From Paraburkholderia susongensis (GTDB lineage Bacteria; Pseudomonadota; Gammaproteobacteria; Burkholderiales; Burkholderiaceae), in the NCBI RefSeq assembly GCF_900177725.1, contig NZ_FXAT01000013.1:1-64000 (forward strand): DNA of 64,000 bases, given 5' to 3'. This document shows positions 41,357-50,517 of the stretch, piece by piece. A program made the translations under genes and the position numbers. Every line of letters begins with the position of its first letter. Positions within the stretch are counted from its first letter, which is position 1. A model generated the notes under the pieces. The model had not been told where the DNA came from. It ran no database searches and saw only the letters and a list, made by a program, of their open reading frames with translations.

Positions 41357-42193
41357 TCAAACGGCCTCGTTGCGCGTCCGCACGCGCTCGAACACGCTGG
41401 CAATGTCGAGGTCTTCGAGGTTCAAACCGAAGCGCTCGCGCAGACAGTCGGCGAGTTCGCCAGCGCTTGCGATCTGCCGCTCGATGACGATCCGGCCTTG
41501 CGCATCGCGCTCGTTCAGATGGTCGTTCAGGAGCGTGACGCGCAAGTCGGACAACACGCGACACACCATCAGGTTGTGCGCGAACACCGAATCCGGCGAG
41601 GTCGACGTGTACCAGTTCGAGGTCTCGTAATCGATCCATTCGACCGGATGCAGATCGAAGCGATAGACGCGCGCCCAGCCTTCGTCAGGCGCCTGCACTT
41701 CGAGATACAACATGTCGCGCCCGGCGTCGGCGAGGCGGAAGTTGCCGAGCGGAACCGGCTGTGCGAGGCCCGCGATCAAACGCAGCGGCGCGGTCAGCGT
41801 CACGCTGCCGAAGCCGACGTCGGCGATCCACGCGTCATCGCCGATGTCGATGCGCAGCACCATGTGCGTGCGCGGCGCAATAGTGCCGGGCTCGCGGCCC
41901 CACAGCACGCGTCCGAGCAGCGGTGTGACCTTGAAGCCGAGCTGCATCAGCACGTTCGCGAACAGCGTGTTCTGCTCGAAGCAGTAGCCGCCCCGCTTTT
42001 CGGTAACGAGCTTGCGTTCGAGCGATTCGAGGTCCAGCTTGACCGGACGGCCCGTGAGCACATTCAGGTTCTCGAACGGAATCGCCATAGGATGCAGCCG
42101 GTGAATCGCCTGCAGCACTTCCAGCGTGGCCGCGCGCGGACCCGAGTAGCCGATGCGGGAGAAGTAGTTTTCCAGATTGATGGCGTGGGACAT
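41357..42193 (-). CDS. nat: Arylamine N-acetyltransferase
   Basis: This 278-residue protein transfers acetyl from acetyl-CoA to arylamines or hydrazines. The catalytic triad is complete: Cys71 in RGGYCFEQN, His110 in RTHMVL and Asp125 in ADVGFG. The family start IPFENLNVLTGRPV precedes Cys71, and length is normal for bacterial NATs. It begins MSHAINLENYFSRIGY at 42193. It is read away from the following secreted-protein gene and appears to be a free-standing housekeeping or detoxification gene. Confidence 0.93.
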   Translation of the reverse strand: MSHAINLENYFSRIGYSGPRAATLEVLQAIHRLHPMAIPFENLNVLTGRPVKLDLESLERKLVTEKRGGYCFEQNTLFANVLMQLGFKVTPLLGRVLWGREPGTIAPRTHMVLRIDIGDDAWIADVGFGSVTLTAPLRLIAGLAQPVPLGNFRLADAGRDMLYLEVQAPDEGWARVYRFDLHPVEWIDYETSNWYTSTSPDSVFAHNLMVCRVLSDLRVTLLNDHLNERDAQGRIVIERQIASAGELADCLRERFGLNLEDLDIASVFERVRTRNEAV

Positions 42194-42485
42194 CGGCGTG
42201 GTTCCGATAGAAAGGATGGCGGGTTCACCGCACGCGGGCCGGCGGCGCTTGCGTGCAACGCGCGAGCCCGCTTCAGCAAAACTATCTTAGCGGCTTTCGC
42301 GCGCGCCCGGCACGATGCGGCTGATCCGCAAGCAAGCCTGTTTTCGTCGCGGCGCGCAAGCTGACGGACACGGCGCCGCATGAGCGGCGGCACCTTCCTG
42401 CAGACCGCGCGACATTGCATCAACTAGCGCGGCAAATGCCACCGCGATCGCAGCGGCAATGACCGCGGCAACGACATCCCCCCAA

Positions 42486-43217
42486 CTACATTCCCTTCAA
42501 CGCCGAAGTCGCGACCGACGGCACGCTGATGCCGTGGCTCGACGCGAACTGCACGGCCGAACTCAGCGTCGACATCAGCGACTGCAACTGGCCCGGCGCC
42601 GACTGCGCGATATACGACGCGCTTTGCGCGGTCTGCGGGTTAAGGCCCGATTGCAGCAACGCGCTCGGACTCATCTGCCCCACGCTGCCGAGCCCCGACT
42701 GCAAACTCGAATACTGGCTCACGCCCTTGCCAAGCGACGACAACCCTTCGGTGAACGCTTCCTTGTTGATCGGCGTCGCCGACGCGCCGCCTCCCGCTTG
42801 ACTCGAGAACGCATTGGTCAGCTTCTGCGACAACGACTGTTGCGTGCTGCCCATCTGCGTCAATTGACTCACCGACGGCGTGCCGCCGCTCAGCAGCCCA
42901 GCCGCCTGCTGCGCCTGGCCGGCCGCGCTCGTCATGCCCATCGCCGAGGCAAGGCTCGATTGACCGCTCAGCACCTGCTGGTTCGCGCCCACGTAGTTCT
43001 GCAACAACTGCGACACCCCGCCCGACGAAGCGCTCGCCGAATTGCCGCCGAGCGCATTGCTCACCGCGCCGCCGAGGCCGCCGCCTGCCGAGCCGCCGGC
43101 CGAACTGTCACCGCCGCCGATGCCGAACTGCTTCAGATTCAACTGCGCATGCGCCGCGCCGCCCGCCAACAGAGCACCGCTCGTCAGCAATGAAACCAGA
43201 AGAACGCGTCGATTCAT
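42486..43217 (-). CDS. Secreted Ser/Gly/Gln-rich protein of unknown function
   Basis: This 243-residue protein has a signal peptide (MNRRVLLVSLLTSGALLAGGAAHA, cleavage before QLNLKQ). The rest is low in charge and rich in Ser, Gly, Gln and Ala, with GGGDSSAGGSAGGGLGGAVSNALGGNSASASSGG and repeated QxxLxS-type stretches. I do not recognise the family. Of two adjacent ATGs (43223 and 43217) the second is correctly spaced from AAGGAG. It is divergent from the iron-type operon across an A+T-rich region. It may be surface- or matrix-associated. Confidence 0.7.
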   Translation of the reverse strand: MNRRVLLVSLLTSGALLAGGAAHAQLNLKQFGIGGGDSSAGGSAGGGLGGAVSNALGGNSASASSGGVSQLLQNYVGANQQVLSGQSSLASAMGMTSAAGQAQQAAGLLSGGTPSVSQLTQMGSTQQSLSQKLTNAFSSQAGGGASATPINKEAFTEGLSSLGKGVSQYSSLQSGLGSVGQMSPSALLQSGLNPQTAQSASYIAQSAPGQLQSLMSTLSSAVQFASSHGISVPSVATSALKGM

Positions 43218-43392
43218 TTCCATCTCCTTATTTTGAGCTTTCAGGTTACTCGTGCGCTTCGACATCATGCGTCCCTTTACGTTCGGTATGAGCACATTAA
43301 TACAATTCATTTACACATTTATTCGTTATTAATTACAAACACATGTGTTTTAAGAGTAGTCCGTAAAGGTTGGAATTAAGGTGTCGGTAATA

Positions 43393-43417
43393 TATATGAG
43401 AATCGTTCTTATTTTCA
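43393..43417 (+). promoter_or_regulatory. Fur box upstream of the porin/iron operon
   Basis: TATATGAGAATCGTTCTTATTTTC contains TGAGAATCGTTCTTA, a 7-1-7-type inverted repeat typical of Fur sites, in the only A+T-rich stretch of this region, about 140 bases before the porin start. It predicts iron repression of the porin-DyP-Fbp operon. Confidence 0.7.
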
Positions 43418-43550
43418 TTGACTCTCCTGATTCGCCTGCGTACGATCTCGCCATCCGCTGCCTCGACATCCCAGGACATCACGCGAATTCGCCCGCGAGG
43501 CAGTCGCAACGTTGATTAGATCAGTCGAAACAACACCAACAAGGATCTCG

Positions 43551-45080
43551 ATGAAGTTCGCCCAACTCAACGGACGCCGCTCTGACACGCGTCCACTTTG
43601 CGACTCCTCAACACGCGCCGGCGCAATTCATCGTACGCGTACGCGTGTGCCTTCGATGCGAAACGTCGCACTGTGCACGGCTTTCGCCTGGGCGTCGCTG
43701 ACTGCCGGCGTGGCGATGGCCGAGACTAATCCCGACGCGGCCCCGGAAGCACCCGAAGCCGACCTGAAAATCCAGGCGACCCAGACCGACCAGTGGACCG
43801 GCTTCTGGAACCGCCAGCAGATGCTCGGCGACATAGGCGGTCTGCGTCCGTGGCTCGGCAAATACGGCGTGACGTTTACGCTGACCGAAACCAGCGAAGT
43901 GCTCGCGAATCTGCGCGGCGGTCTCGCACGCGGCGCTGACTACGACGGCCTCACCACCGCCACCGTACAACTCGATACGCAGAAAGCGTTCGGCCTGCCG
44001 GGCGGCCTTTTCAACGTGAGCGCGCTGCAGATTCACGGCGCGAACCTAAGCGCGAACAAGCTCGGCACGCTCAATACCGCGAGCGGCATCGAGGCCGACG
44101 ACGCGACGCGTCTGTGGGAGCTCTGGTATCAGCAGTCGTTTCTCGACAAGCGTGTCGACGTGAAGATCGGCCAGCAGAGTCTCGACCAGGAATTCATCAC
44201 GAGTTCGTATGCGGCGCTCTTCCTGAACACGATGTTCGGCTGGCCCGCGGTGCCTTCGTACGATCTGCCGTCCGGCGGTCCCGCCTATCCGCTCGCGGGC
44301 CTCGGCGTGCGCGTACGCGGCCAGATCACCCCTTCGTTGACCGCGCTGGCCGGCGTGTACTCGGGCGACCCGCTCGGCAACAACCCGGACAACATGAGCG
44401 GCACGAACTTCAACCTGCATAACGGCGCGTTGTGGATCGGCGAGTTGCAGTACTCGATCAACCAGCCGGCCGAGGGTCAAATGGTCGGCGCGGGCGGCGG
44501 CGGTCTGCCCGGCACCTACAAGCTCGGCCTCTGGTACAACACGAACACTTTCGCGGATCAGCGTTACGACAACACAGGCTTGTCGCTCGCGAATCCGGCG
44601 TCGACCGGGATTGCCGCGAACCATCATGGCAACTACAGCATTTACGCGGTCGCCGACCAGATGGTGTGGCGCCCGGATCCGGACGGGCCGCGCAGCCTCG
44701 GCGTGTTCGCGCGCGTGATGGGCGCGCCCGGCGACCGCAACCTCGTGAGCCTCGCGGCCAACCTCGGCATCGTGCTGAAGGCACCGTTCGCCGGCCGCGA
44801 CAACGATAGCGCGGGCCTCGCGCTCACCTATATCAAGGTCGGCAATCACGTGAACGGACTCGATCAGGATACCCAGGCATTCACCGGCGGCCCGTACGGC
44901 GTGCGCACGAGCGAAACCACGCTCGAGGCGACCTATCAGTACCAGGTCAATCCGTGGTGGCAATTGCAGGCCGATGCGCAGTACACGTTCAACGCCGGCG
45001 CCGGCCAGAACCCGAGCGACCCGACGCAGCCGCTGCGCAATACGTTCGTCGTCGGCGTACGGACCAACATCAATTTCTGA
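43551..45080 (+). CDS. OprB-family carbohydrate-type outer-membrane porin
   Basis: This 509-residue protein has an unusually long basic N terminus followed by a signal sequence (MRNVALCTAFAWASLTAGVAMA, about residues 36-57). The barrel matches OprB: LLGDIGGLRPWLGKYGVTFTLTETSEVLANLRGG, WELWYQQSFLDKRVDVKIGQQSLDQEF, and a C-terminal Phe (GVRTNINF) as required by the BAM complex. ATG 43551 has AAGGATC upstream; an internal start at 43656 would give a normal signal peptide. It heads an operon with iron-acquisition genes, so the solute may be a ferric complex rather than a sugar. Confidence 0.85.
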   Translation: MKFAQLNGRRSDTRPLCDSSTRAGAIHRTRTRVPSMRNVALCTAFAWASLTAGVAMAETNPDAAPEAPEADLKIQATQTDQWTGFWNRQQMLGDIGGLRPWLGKYGVTFTLTETSEVLANLRGGLARGADYDGLTTATVQLDTQKAFGLPGGLFNVSALQIHGANLSANKLGTLNTASGIEADDATRLWELWYQQSFLDKRVDVKIGQQSLDQEFITSSYAALFLNTMFGWPAVPSYDLPSGGPAYPLAGLGVRVRGQITPSLTALAGVYSGDPLGNNPDNMSGTNFNLHNGALWIGELQYSINQPAEGQMVGAGGGGLPGTYKLGLWYNTNTFADQRYDNTGLSLANPASTGIAANHHGNYSIYAVADQMVWRPDPDGPRSLGVFARVMGAPGDRNLVSLAANLGIVLKAPFAGRDNDSAGLALTYIKVGNHVNGLDQDTQAFTGGPYGVRTSETTLEATYQYQVNPWWQLQADAQYTFNAGAGQNPSDPTQPLRNTFVVGVRTNINF

Positions 45081-45213
45081 CGCCGTCCGCGGCTCACACA
45101 TACCGCTCGCGCCTACCCAATCACACGCACTCACACGCAACCGGACCCGCACTTCCCATGCTTTCGATCCTCGCCGCAACCCCTGCTTTGTGCTCATGCA
45201 CGGAGGCCCAATC

Positions 45214-46365
45214 GTGAACCATCCCACGCGCAAGTTTTCGCCACGCGCCGCGCGGGCTCTGATCGCCGCAGCAGCCGGCGCCGCCGCCTTCGCGACGGCC
45301 GCCAGCGCGCAGGCCGAGCCGCAAGGTTTCCTCGAAACCATCAAGCACCACACGACGCTCATCAACACCGTGCCCGAGAACGGCGACCAGAACCCGTACG
45401 CGGTCGTGGTCGCGCCGGTCAGCGCGGGCACCGTCAAGAAGGGCGACGTGCTGGTCGGCAACTTCAACAATTCGACGAATCTGCAGGGCACCGGCAGCAC
45501 GATCGTCAACTATCATCCGGACACCAAACAGATGACGGTGTTCGCGACCGTGCCGCGCGACCTCAAGGAGTGTCCGGGCGGCATCGGCCTGTCCACGGCG
45601 ATGACGATGCTGAAGTCGGGCTATGTGATCATCGGCAGCACGCCGAGCAACGACGGCACCACCGGCACCAAGGGCGCCGGCTGCCTGATCGTGATCGACC
45701 CGCACGGCAAGATCGCCTCGACGATCACGAGCCCGAACATCAACGACCCGTGGGGCAACATGGCGGTCGTCGACAACGGCACGAGCGCGACGCTGTTCGT
45801 CAGCAACGCGGGCTTCGGCGTGGGCGGCGCGGACGGCGATCCCCCCGTCTTCAAGCAGGCCACCGTGCTGCGGCTCGACCTCGACGTGCCGGACGGCAAA
45901 CCGCCCGTCGTGAAAAAGGAAACCGTGATCGGCAGTGGCTTCGGCGCGCAGGCCGACAAGGGCGTGTTCCTCGTCGGGCCGACCGGGCTCGCGATGTCGG
46001 CCGATCAGAAACTGCTGTACGTGTCCGACGCGATCGGCAACCGCATCACCGAAATCGACGATCCGCTCACGCGCGACACGAGCGCGGGCGTCGGCCGGCA
46101 GCTGACCGCCGACGGCCTGCTGCATCGCCCGCTCGCGATGACCACCACGCCGAACGGCCACCTGCTCGTGACCAACGCGCTGAACGGCCAGGTCGTCGAA
46201 ATCGATCCGGCGACCGGCAAGCAGATCTACGCGCGCTGGATCGACACCGACAAGGCGCAATCGCCGCCGGGCAACGGCGACCTCTTCGGGATCGCGATGA
46301 CGCCGGAAGGCGACGGCTTCTACTACGTCGAAGACGACGTGAATACGCTCGTGCTCGCGAAGTAA
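45214..46365 (+). CDS. Exported beta-propeller (NHL/SMP-30-like) protein
   Basis: This 383-residue protein probably starts at the GTG at 45214 (GGAGG seven bases upstream), giving a signal peptide (MNHPTRKFSPRAARALIAAAAGAAAFATAASAQA). The rest contains propeller-type repeats: KKGDVLVGNFNNSTNLQGTGSTIV, GNMAVVDNGTSATLFVSNAGFG, GPTGLAMSADQKLLYVSDAIGNRITEID, TPNGHLLVTNALNGQVVEIDPATGK. It lies between the porin and the DyP gene in the iron-type operon. No catalytic residues are assignable. It may bind a ligand or partner in the periplasm. Confidence 0.7.
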   Translation: MNHPTRKFSPRAARALIAAAAGAAAFATAASAQAEPQGFLETIKHHTTLINTVPENGDQNPYAVVVAPVSAGTVKKGDVLVGNFNNSTNLQGTGSTIVNYHPDTKQMTVFATVPRDLKECPGGIGLSTAMTMLKSGYVIIGSTPSNDGTTGTKGAGCLIVIDPHGKIASTITSPNINDPWGNMAVVDNGTSATLFVSNAGFGVGGADGDPPVFKQATVLRLDLDVPDGKPPVVKKETVIGSGFGAQADKGVFLVGPTGLAMSADQKLLYVSDAIGNRITEIDDPLTRDTSAGVGRQLTADGLLHRPLAMTTTPNGHLLVTNALNGQVVEIDPATGKQIYARWIDTDKAQSPPGNGDLFGIAMTPEGDGFYYVEDDVNTLVLAK

Positions 46366-46416
46366 GCCGCGCCGCAGCGAACCACAGCATCAACGCCTGA
46401 TGAAAGTGAAGTGACC

Positions 46417-47727
46417 ATGACAAACGATCAACCCCCACGGCCGTCCCGCCGCGGTTTTCTTAAGGCCGGAGGCGCCGCGGTCGCCGCCGGCGCGAGCCTG
46501 GGCGCCGGCCTCGCGACGTCGCAGCCCGCGCTTGCGAAGGCGCCCGCCCCCGGCACCGAGCACGATCCGCAGCTCGCCGTCGAGCCGTTCTACGGCGCGC
46601 ATCAGGGCGGCATCGTCACGCCGCAGCAGAGTCACACCTACGTCGCCGCGCTCGATCTGACCACCGACAAGCGCGACGACGTGATCGCCCTCCTGCGCAC
46701 GTGGACCGAGGCCGCCGCGCGCCTCACCCGGGGCGACACGGCCGCCGCGCTGCCCACGGGCGACGCCGGCGACAACCACGCCGCGCCCGATTCCGGCGAC
46801 GTGCTCGGTCTCGGCCCGAACGCACTCACGATCACGTTCGGCTTCGGCCCCGGCCTCTTCACGCATGAAGGCAAGGACCGCTACGGGCTCGCCGCGCGCC
46901 GCCCCGCCGCGCTCGTCGATCTGCCGCGCTTTAACGGCGATCAGTTGATCCACGAGAAGACCGGCGGCGATCTCTTCATCCAGGCATGCGCGAACGATGC
47001 GCAGGTCGCGTTTCACGCGGTGCGGCAACTGACGCGCCGCGCCTACGGCGTCGCGACGATGCGCTGGGGCCAGGCCGGTTTCCTGTCGGGTCCGCGCGGC
47101 CAGACGCCACGCAATCTGATGGGCTTCAAGGACGGCACCAACAATCCGCCGATCGCGAATCCGCAGTCGATGAACCAGTTCGTGTGGGCTCGCGCTACCG
47201 ACGACGCGCCGTGGATGGAAGGCGGCACCTACACGGTCGTGCGCCGCATCCGCATCACGCTCGAACATTGGGACAACACCGAGCTCGGCTTCCAGGAGCA
47301 GGTGTTCGGCCGACACAAGTACAGCGGCGCGCCGATCGGCAGCAAGAACGAGTTCGACGCGGTGGATCTCACCGCCGAGGACAAGGACGGCAACCCGCTG
47401 ATCCCGGAGAACTCGCACGTGCGTCTGTCGAATCGGGCGAGCAACAACGGCGCGCAGATTCTGCGCCGCTCGTATTCGTACAACGAAGGCACGAACTTCT
47501 ATATCGAGCGCTGGCCGCCGTGGCGTCAGGAAACCGAGTACGACGCGGGGCTCATTTTCATCGCGCACCAGAGCGACCCGCGCACCGGTTTCATTCCGAT
47601 CAACGACCGGCTCGCGAAGTTCGACATGATGAACCAGTTCACGACCCATGTCGGCAGCGCGATTTTCGTGGTGCCGCCGGGTGCGAAGCCGGGTTCGTAT
47701 ATCGGCGCGGGGCTGTTCGAGACATGA
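46417..47727 (+). CDS. Tat-exported DyP-type heme peroxidase (EfeB-like)
   Basis: This 436-residue protein has a twin-arginine signal (PSRRGFLKAGGAAVAAGASLGAG) and a DyP fold: ALTITFGFGPGLF, LIHEKTGGDLFIQACANDAQVAFHAVRQL, the catalytic GFKDGTNNP motif, RRIRITLEHWD, RRSYSYNEGTNF and FITTHVGSAIF-like C terminus. EfeB proteins take iron from heme in the periplasm or oxidise ferrous iron for import. Here EfeU and EfeO are absent; an Fbp-type ABC importer follows instead. The ATG at 46417 is used rather than an in-frame GTG two codons earlier. Confidence 0.9.
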   Translation: MTNDQPPRPSRRGFLKAGGAAVAAGASLGAGLATSQPALAKAPAPGTEHDPQLAVEPFYGAHQGGIVTPQQSHTYVAALDLTTDKRDDVIALLRTWTEAAARLTRGDTAAALPTGDAGDNHAAPDSGDVLGLGPNALTITFGFGPGLFTHEGKDRYGLAARRPAALVDLPRFNGDQLIHEKTGGDLFIQACANDAQVAFHAVRQLTRRAYGVATMRWGQAGFLSGPRGQTPRNLMGFKDGTNNPPIANPQSMNQFVWARATDDAPWMEGGTYTVVRRIRITLEHWDNTELGFQEQVFGRHKYSGAPIGSKNEFDAVDLTAEDKDGNPLIPENSHVRLSNRASNNGAQILRRSYSYNEGTNFYIERWPPWRQETEYDAGLIFIAHQSDPRTGFIPINDRLAKFDMMNQFTTHVGSAIFVVPPGAKPGSYIGAGLFET

Positions 47728-47840
47728 TGCAGCCGCTTATGTATCTGCCCATGCATTCGATCAGACATCCGAAGTAAATGAAATACGCCGGACGCGCACC
47801 GTCCGGCTCACTCAACGCAATCAAAACGGACTTTTGCAAC

Positions 47841-48872
47841 ATGGCTCATTCCTGGTTTGGCGCCCGCCTGCGCGCACTGAGCGGCGTGGCCGCGCTCACG
47901 TTCACCGCTTTCGCGACGATGCCGTCGGCAGCCCATGCGGCATCGATCACGCTGTACAACGCGCAACACGAGCAGGTCGTCAACCTGCTCGCGAAAGACT
48001 TCGAGAAGGAGTCGGGCATCTCGGTGAAAATCCGCAGCGGTGAAGGCCCGGCGCTCGCCGCGCAGATCGTCGCGGAAGGCGCCGCATCGCCCGCCGACGT
48101 GTACTTCACGGAGAACTCGCCGGAGCTGATGCTGCTCGAGGAAAAGGGCCTGCTCGCGAAGGTCGACGCAGCGACGCTCGGCGCAGTGCCCGCGCGCTTC
48201 AATTCGCCCAGCGGCGCGTGGGTCGCCGTGACCGCGCGTGAGAACGTGCTCGCGTACAACACGACGAAGCTGCAGCCGTCGCAACTGCCGCAGTCGCTGT
48301 TCGATCTCGCGAAGCCGGAATGGAAAGGCCGGGTCGGCATCGCGCCGAGCGACGGCGATTTCCTGCCGCTCGTGAGCGCCGTGCTCGCGCTGAAGGGCGA
48401 AGAGCAAACGCTCGCGTGGCTCAAGGGCCTCAAAGCCAACTCGCAGATTTTCGACGACGACGAAGGCGTGGTCGCCGCGGTGAATCGCGGCGCGGTCGCG
48501 ACCGGCCTCATCAACAACTACTACTGGGCGCGCCTGCACGCCGAGATCGGCGATGCGAAAACCCGCAGCGCGATTTATCACTTCGGCCACGGCGATGCCG
48601 GCGCGCTCGTGAACGTATCGGGCGCGGGCGTGCTGAAGTCGGCCCACAACGCGGACGGCGCGCAGAAGTTTCTCGCGTATCTGGTCAGCGAACGCGCACA
48701 GCAGTTGATGGCGAATAGCCACGTGATGTTCGAATATCCGCTGCGCGCAGGCGTCGCGCCGGACCCGATCCTCAAGCCGTTCGCGGAACTGAGTCCGCCC
48801 GCGCTGACGATCCAGCAGCTCGGCGACGATAGCCAGGCCGGTAAGCTGCTGCGCGAGGCGGGTCTGCTGTAA
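47841..48872 (+). CDS. Ferric iron ABC transporter substrate-binding protein (FbpA type)
   Basis: This 343-residue exported protein begins MAHSWFGARLRALSG with a signal peptide ending PSAAHA, followed by ASITLYNAQHEQVVNLLAKDFEKESG, the standard FbpA/AfuA start. Iron ligands fit NAQH and the tandem Tyr in LINNYYWARLH. ADVYFTENSPELMLLEEKGLL and GVLKSAHNADGAQKFLAYLVS are also typical. The upstream open frame to 47778 is left out. It is followed directly by the permease gene (stop, then ATG), so translation is coupled. Confidence 0.9.
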   Translation: MAHSWFGARLRALSGVAALTFTAFATMPSAAHAASITLYNAQHEQVVNLLAKDFEKESGISVKIRSGEGPALAAQIVAEGAASPADVYFTENSPELMLLEEKGLLAKVDAATLGAVPARFNSPSGAWVAVTARENVLAYNTTKLQPSQLPQSLFDLAKPEWKGRVGIAPSDGDFLPLVSAVLALKGEEQTLAWLKGLKANSQIFDDDEGVVAAVNRGAVATGLINNYYWARLHAEIGDAKTRSAIYHFGHGDAGALVNVSGAGVLKSAHNADGAQKFLAYLVSERAQQLMANSHVMFEYPLRAGVAPDPILKPFAELSPPALTIQQLGDDSQAGKLLREAGLL

Positions 48873-50477
48873 ATGAGCGAAACGCTGTCAGCCGGTCCGC
48901 CGGCTGTCCCCCCCGCCCCGGCGCACGCGCGTGCGCGCGCGCCGCGCGGCCTGTTCGCGGCGGCAGCACTCAGCGCCTTGCTGGTGCTGCTGCCGATTGC
49001 GTTTACGTTCTGGCGCGCCGCGAGCTTCGGTATCGGCGACGCGCTCGATCTGATCTGGCGGCCGCTCGTCGGCGAACTGCTCGTCAACACGGTGCTGATT
49101 ACCGTCGCGACCACACTCGTATGCGCGGTGCTCGGCACGGCCGCCGCGTGGTTCGTCGAGCGCACAAATCTACCGGGACGCCGCGCGTGGGCCGTGCTTT
49201 GCGCCGCGCCGCTCGCGATGCCCGCCTTCATTTCGAGCTATGCGTGGGTGTCGTTGAGCGAGGACCTGCAGGACTTCAACGGCGCGCTGCTCGTGCTCAC
49301 CTGCGCGTATTTCCCGCTCGTCTATCTGCCGGTCGCGGCCGCGCTGCGCGGCATGGACCCCGCGCTCGAAGAAAGTGCGCGCGCGCTCGGCTGCAACCGC
49401 TGGACGAGCTTCGTGCGCGTCGTGCTGCCGCAACTGCGCCCGGCGCTGCTCGGCGGCATGCTGCTCGTCGCGCTCAGCGTGCTGTCGGAGTTCGGCGCGT
49501 TTACGCTGCTGCGCTTTCGTACGTTCACGACGCAGATCTACGCGGAATTCCGCACCAGTTTCGACGGCGGCGGCGCATCGCTGCTCGCGTGCCTGCTGAT
49601 CGTAATCTGTCTCGTCGTGCTCGCGTTCGAGTTTCGCGTGCGCGGCTCGGCGCGCTATGAGCGCGTCGATCGCGGCACCCGCCGCGCGGTGCTGCGCTAC
49701 GACCTCGGCGCGTGGCGCTGGGTCGTCGTCGCGGGCTTCGCGCTGCTCGCGCTGACCACGCTCGGCGTGCCGCTCGGCATGATCGGCTTCTGGCTCACGC
49801 AGCCGGGCGCGGCCGCCGTCACACCCGCCGACGTGTCGCCCGAACTGCTACTCAATGCGACGCTTTCGTCGCTCGGCTTCGGCCTCGCCGCCGCCGCGCT
49901 GACGACGCTGCTCGTCGTGCCGCTCGCGTTTCTGCTCGTGCGCTATCCGACGCGCTTCGCGACACTCTTCGAGCGCAGCGTGTTTCTCGCGCAAGGGGTG
50001 CCGGGGCTCGTCATTGCGCTCGCGATCGTCTCGCTCGCGGTGCATGCGCTGCAGCCGCTCTATCAGAGCGCGACGCTGCTCGTCGTCGCATACGCGATCC
50101 TGTTCATGCCGGTCGCGCTCGTGAGCGTGCGCGCCGCGTTCATGCAGGCACAGCCGCGTCTCGAGGAAACCGCGCGCGCACTCGGCCTGAACTGGCCGCA
50201 GACGCTCGCGCGCGTGATCCTGCCGCTCGCCGGTCCCGGCCTCGGCGCGGCGGCGGCGATGGTGTTCATCTCGGTCGTCACGGAACTGAACGCGACGCTG
50301 CTGCTCTCGCCGCTCGATACGCAAACGCTCGCGACGCAAGTGTGGGCCGACACCTCGACGATGGCGTTCGCCGCCGCCGCGCCGTATGCGGCGCTGCTCA
50401 CGGGCATCTCGCTGCTCGCGTCGGGGCTGCTGTTCGCGCTGCTCGGCCGCTCGGCATTGCTCGGCGAACGTGGTTGA
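48873..50477 (+). CDS. Ferric iron ABC transporter permease (FbpB type)
   Basis: This 534-residue inner-membrane protein is a double permease with two MetI-like halves and about 12 helices. Each half has its coupling motif: LEESARALGCNRWTSFVRVVLPQLRPALLGG and LEETARALGLNWPQTLARVILPLAGPGL. It starts immediately after the FbpA-type stop codon. FbpB proteins are single-chain homologues of two fused permeases and import Fe3+ across the inner membrane. The N terminus is Pro/Ala/Arg-rich (about 25 residues) before the first helix. Confidence 0.9.
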   Translation: MSETLSAGPPAVPPAPAHARARAPRGLFAAAALSALLVLLPIAFTFWRAASFGIGDALDLIWRPLVGELLVNTVLITVATTLVCAVLGTAAAWFVERTNLPGRRAWAVLCAAPLAMPAFISSYAWVSLSEDLQDFNGALLVLTCAYFPLVYLPVAAALRGMDPALEESARALGCNRWTSFVRVVLPQLRPALLGGMLLVALSVLSEFGAFTLLRFRTFTTQIYAEFRTSFDGGGASLLACLLIVICLVVLAFEFRVRGSARYERVDRGTRRAVLRYDLGAWRWVVVAGFALLALTTLGVPLGMIGFWLTQPGAAAVTPADVSPELLLNATLSSLGFGLAAAALTTLLVVPLAFLLVRYPTRFATLFERSVFLAQGVPGLVIALAIVSLAVHALQPLYQSATLLVVAYAILFMPVALVSVRAAFMQAQPRLEETARALGLNWPQTLARVILPLAGPGLGAAAAMVFISVVTELNATLLLSPLDTQTLATQVWADTSTMAFAAAAPYAALLTGISLLASGLLFALLGRSALLGERG

Positions 50478-50517
50478 GCGAGCACTGGATTTTATCTTCG
50501 GACTCCATCGGATTTTC

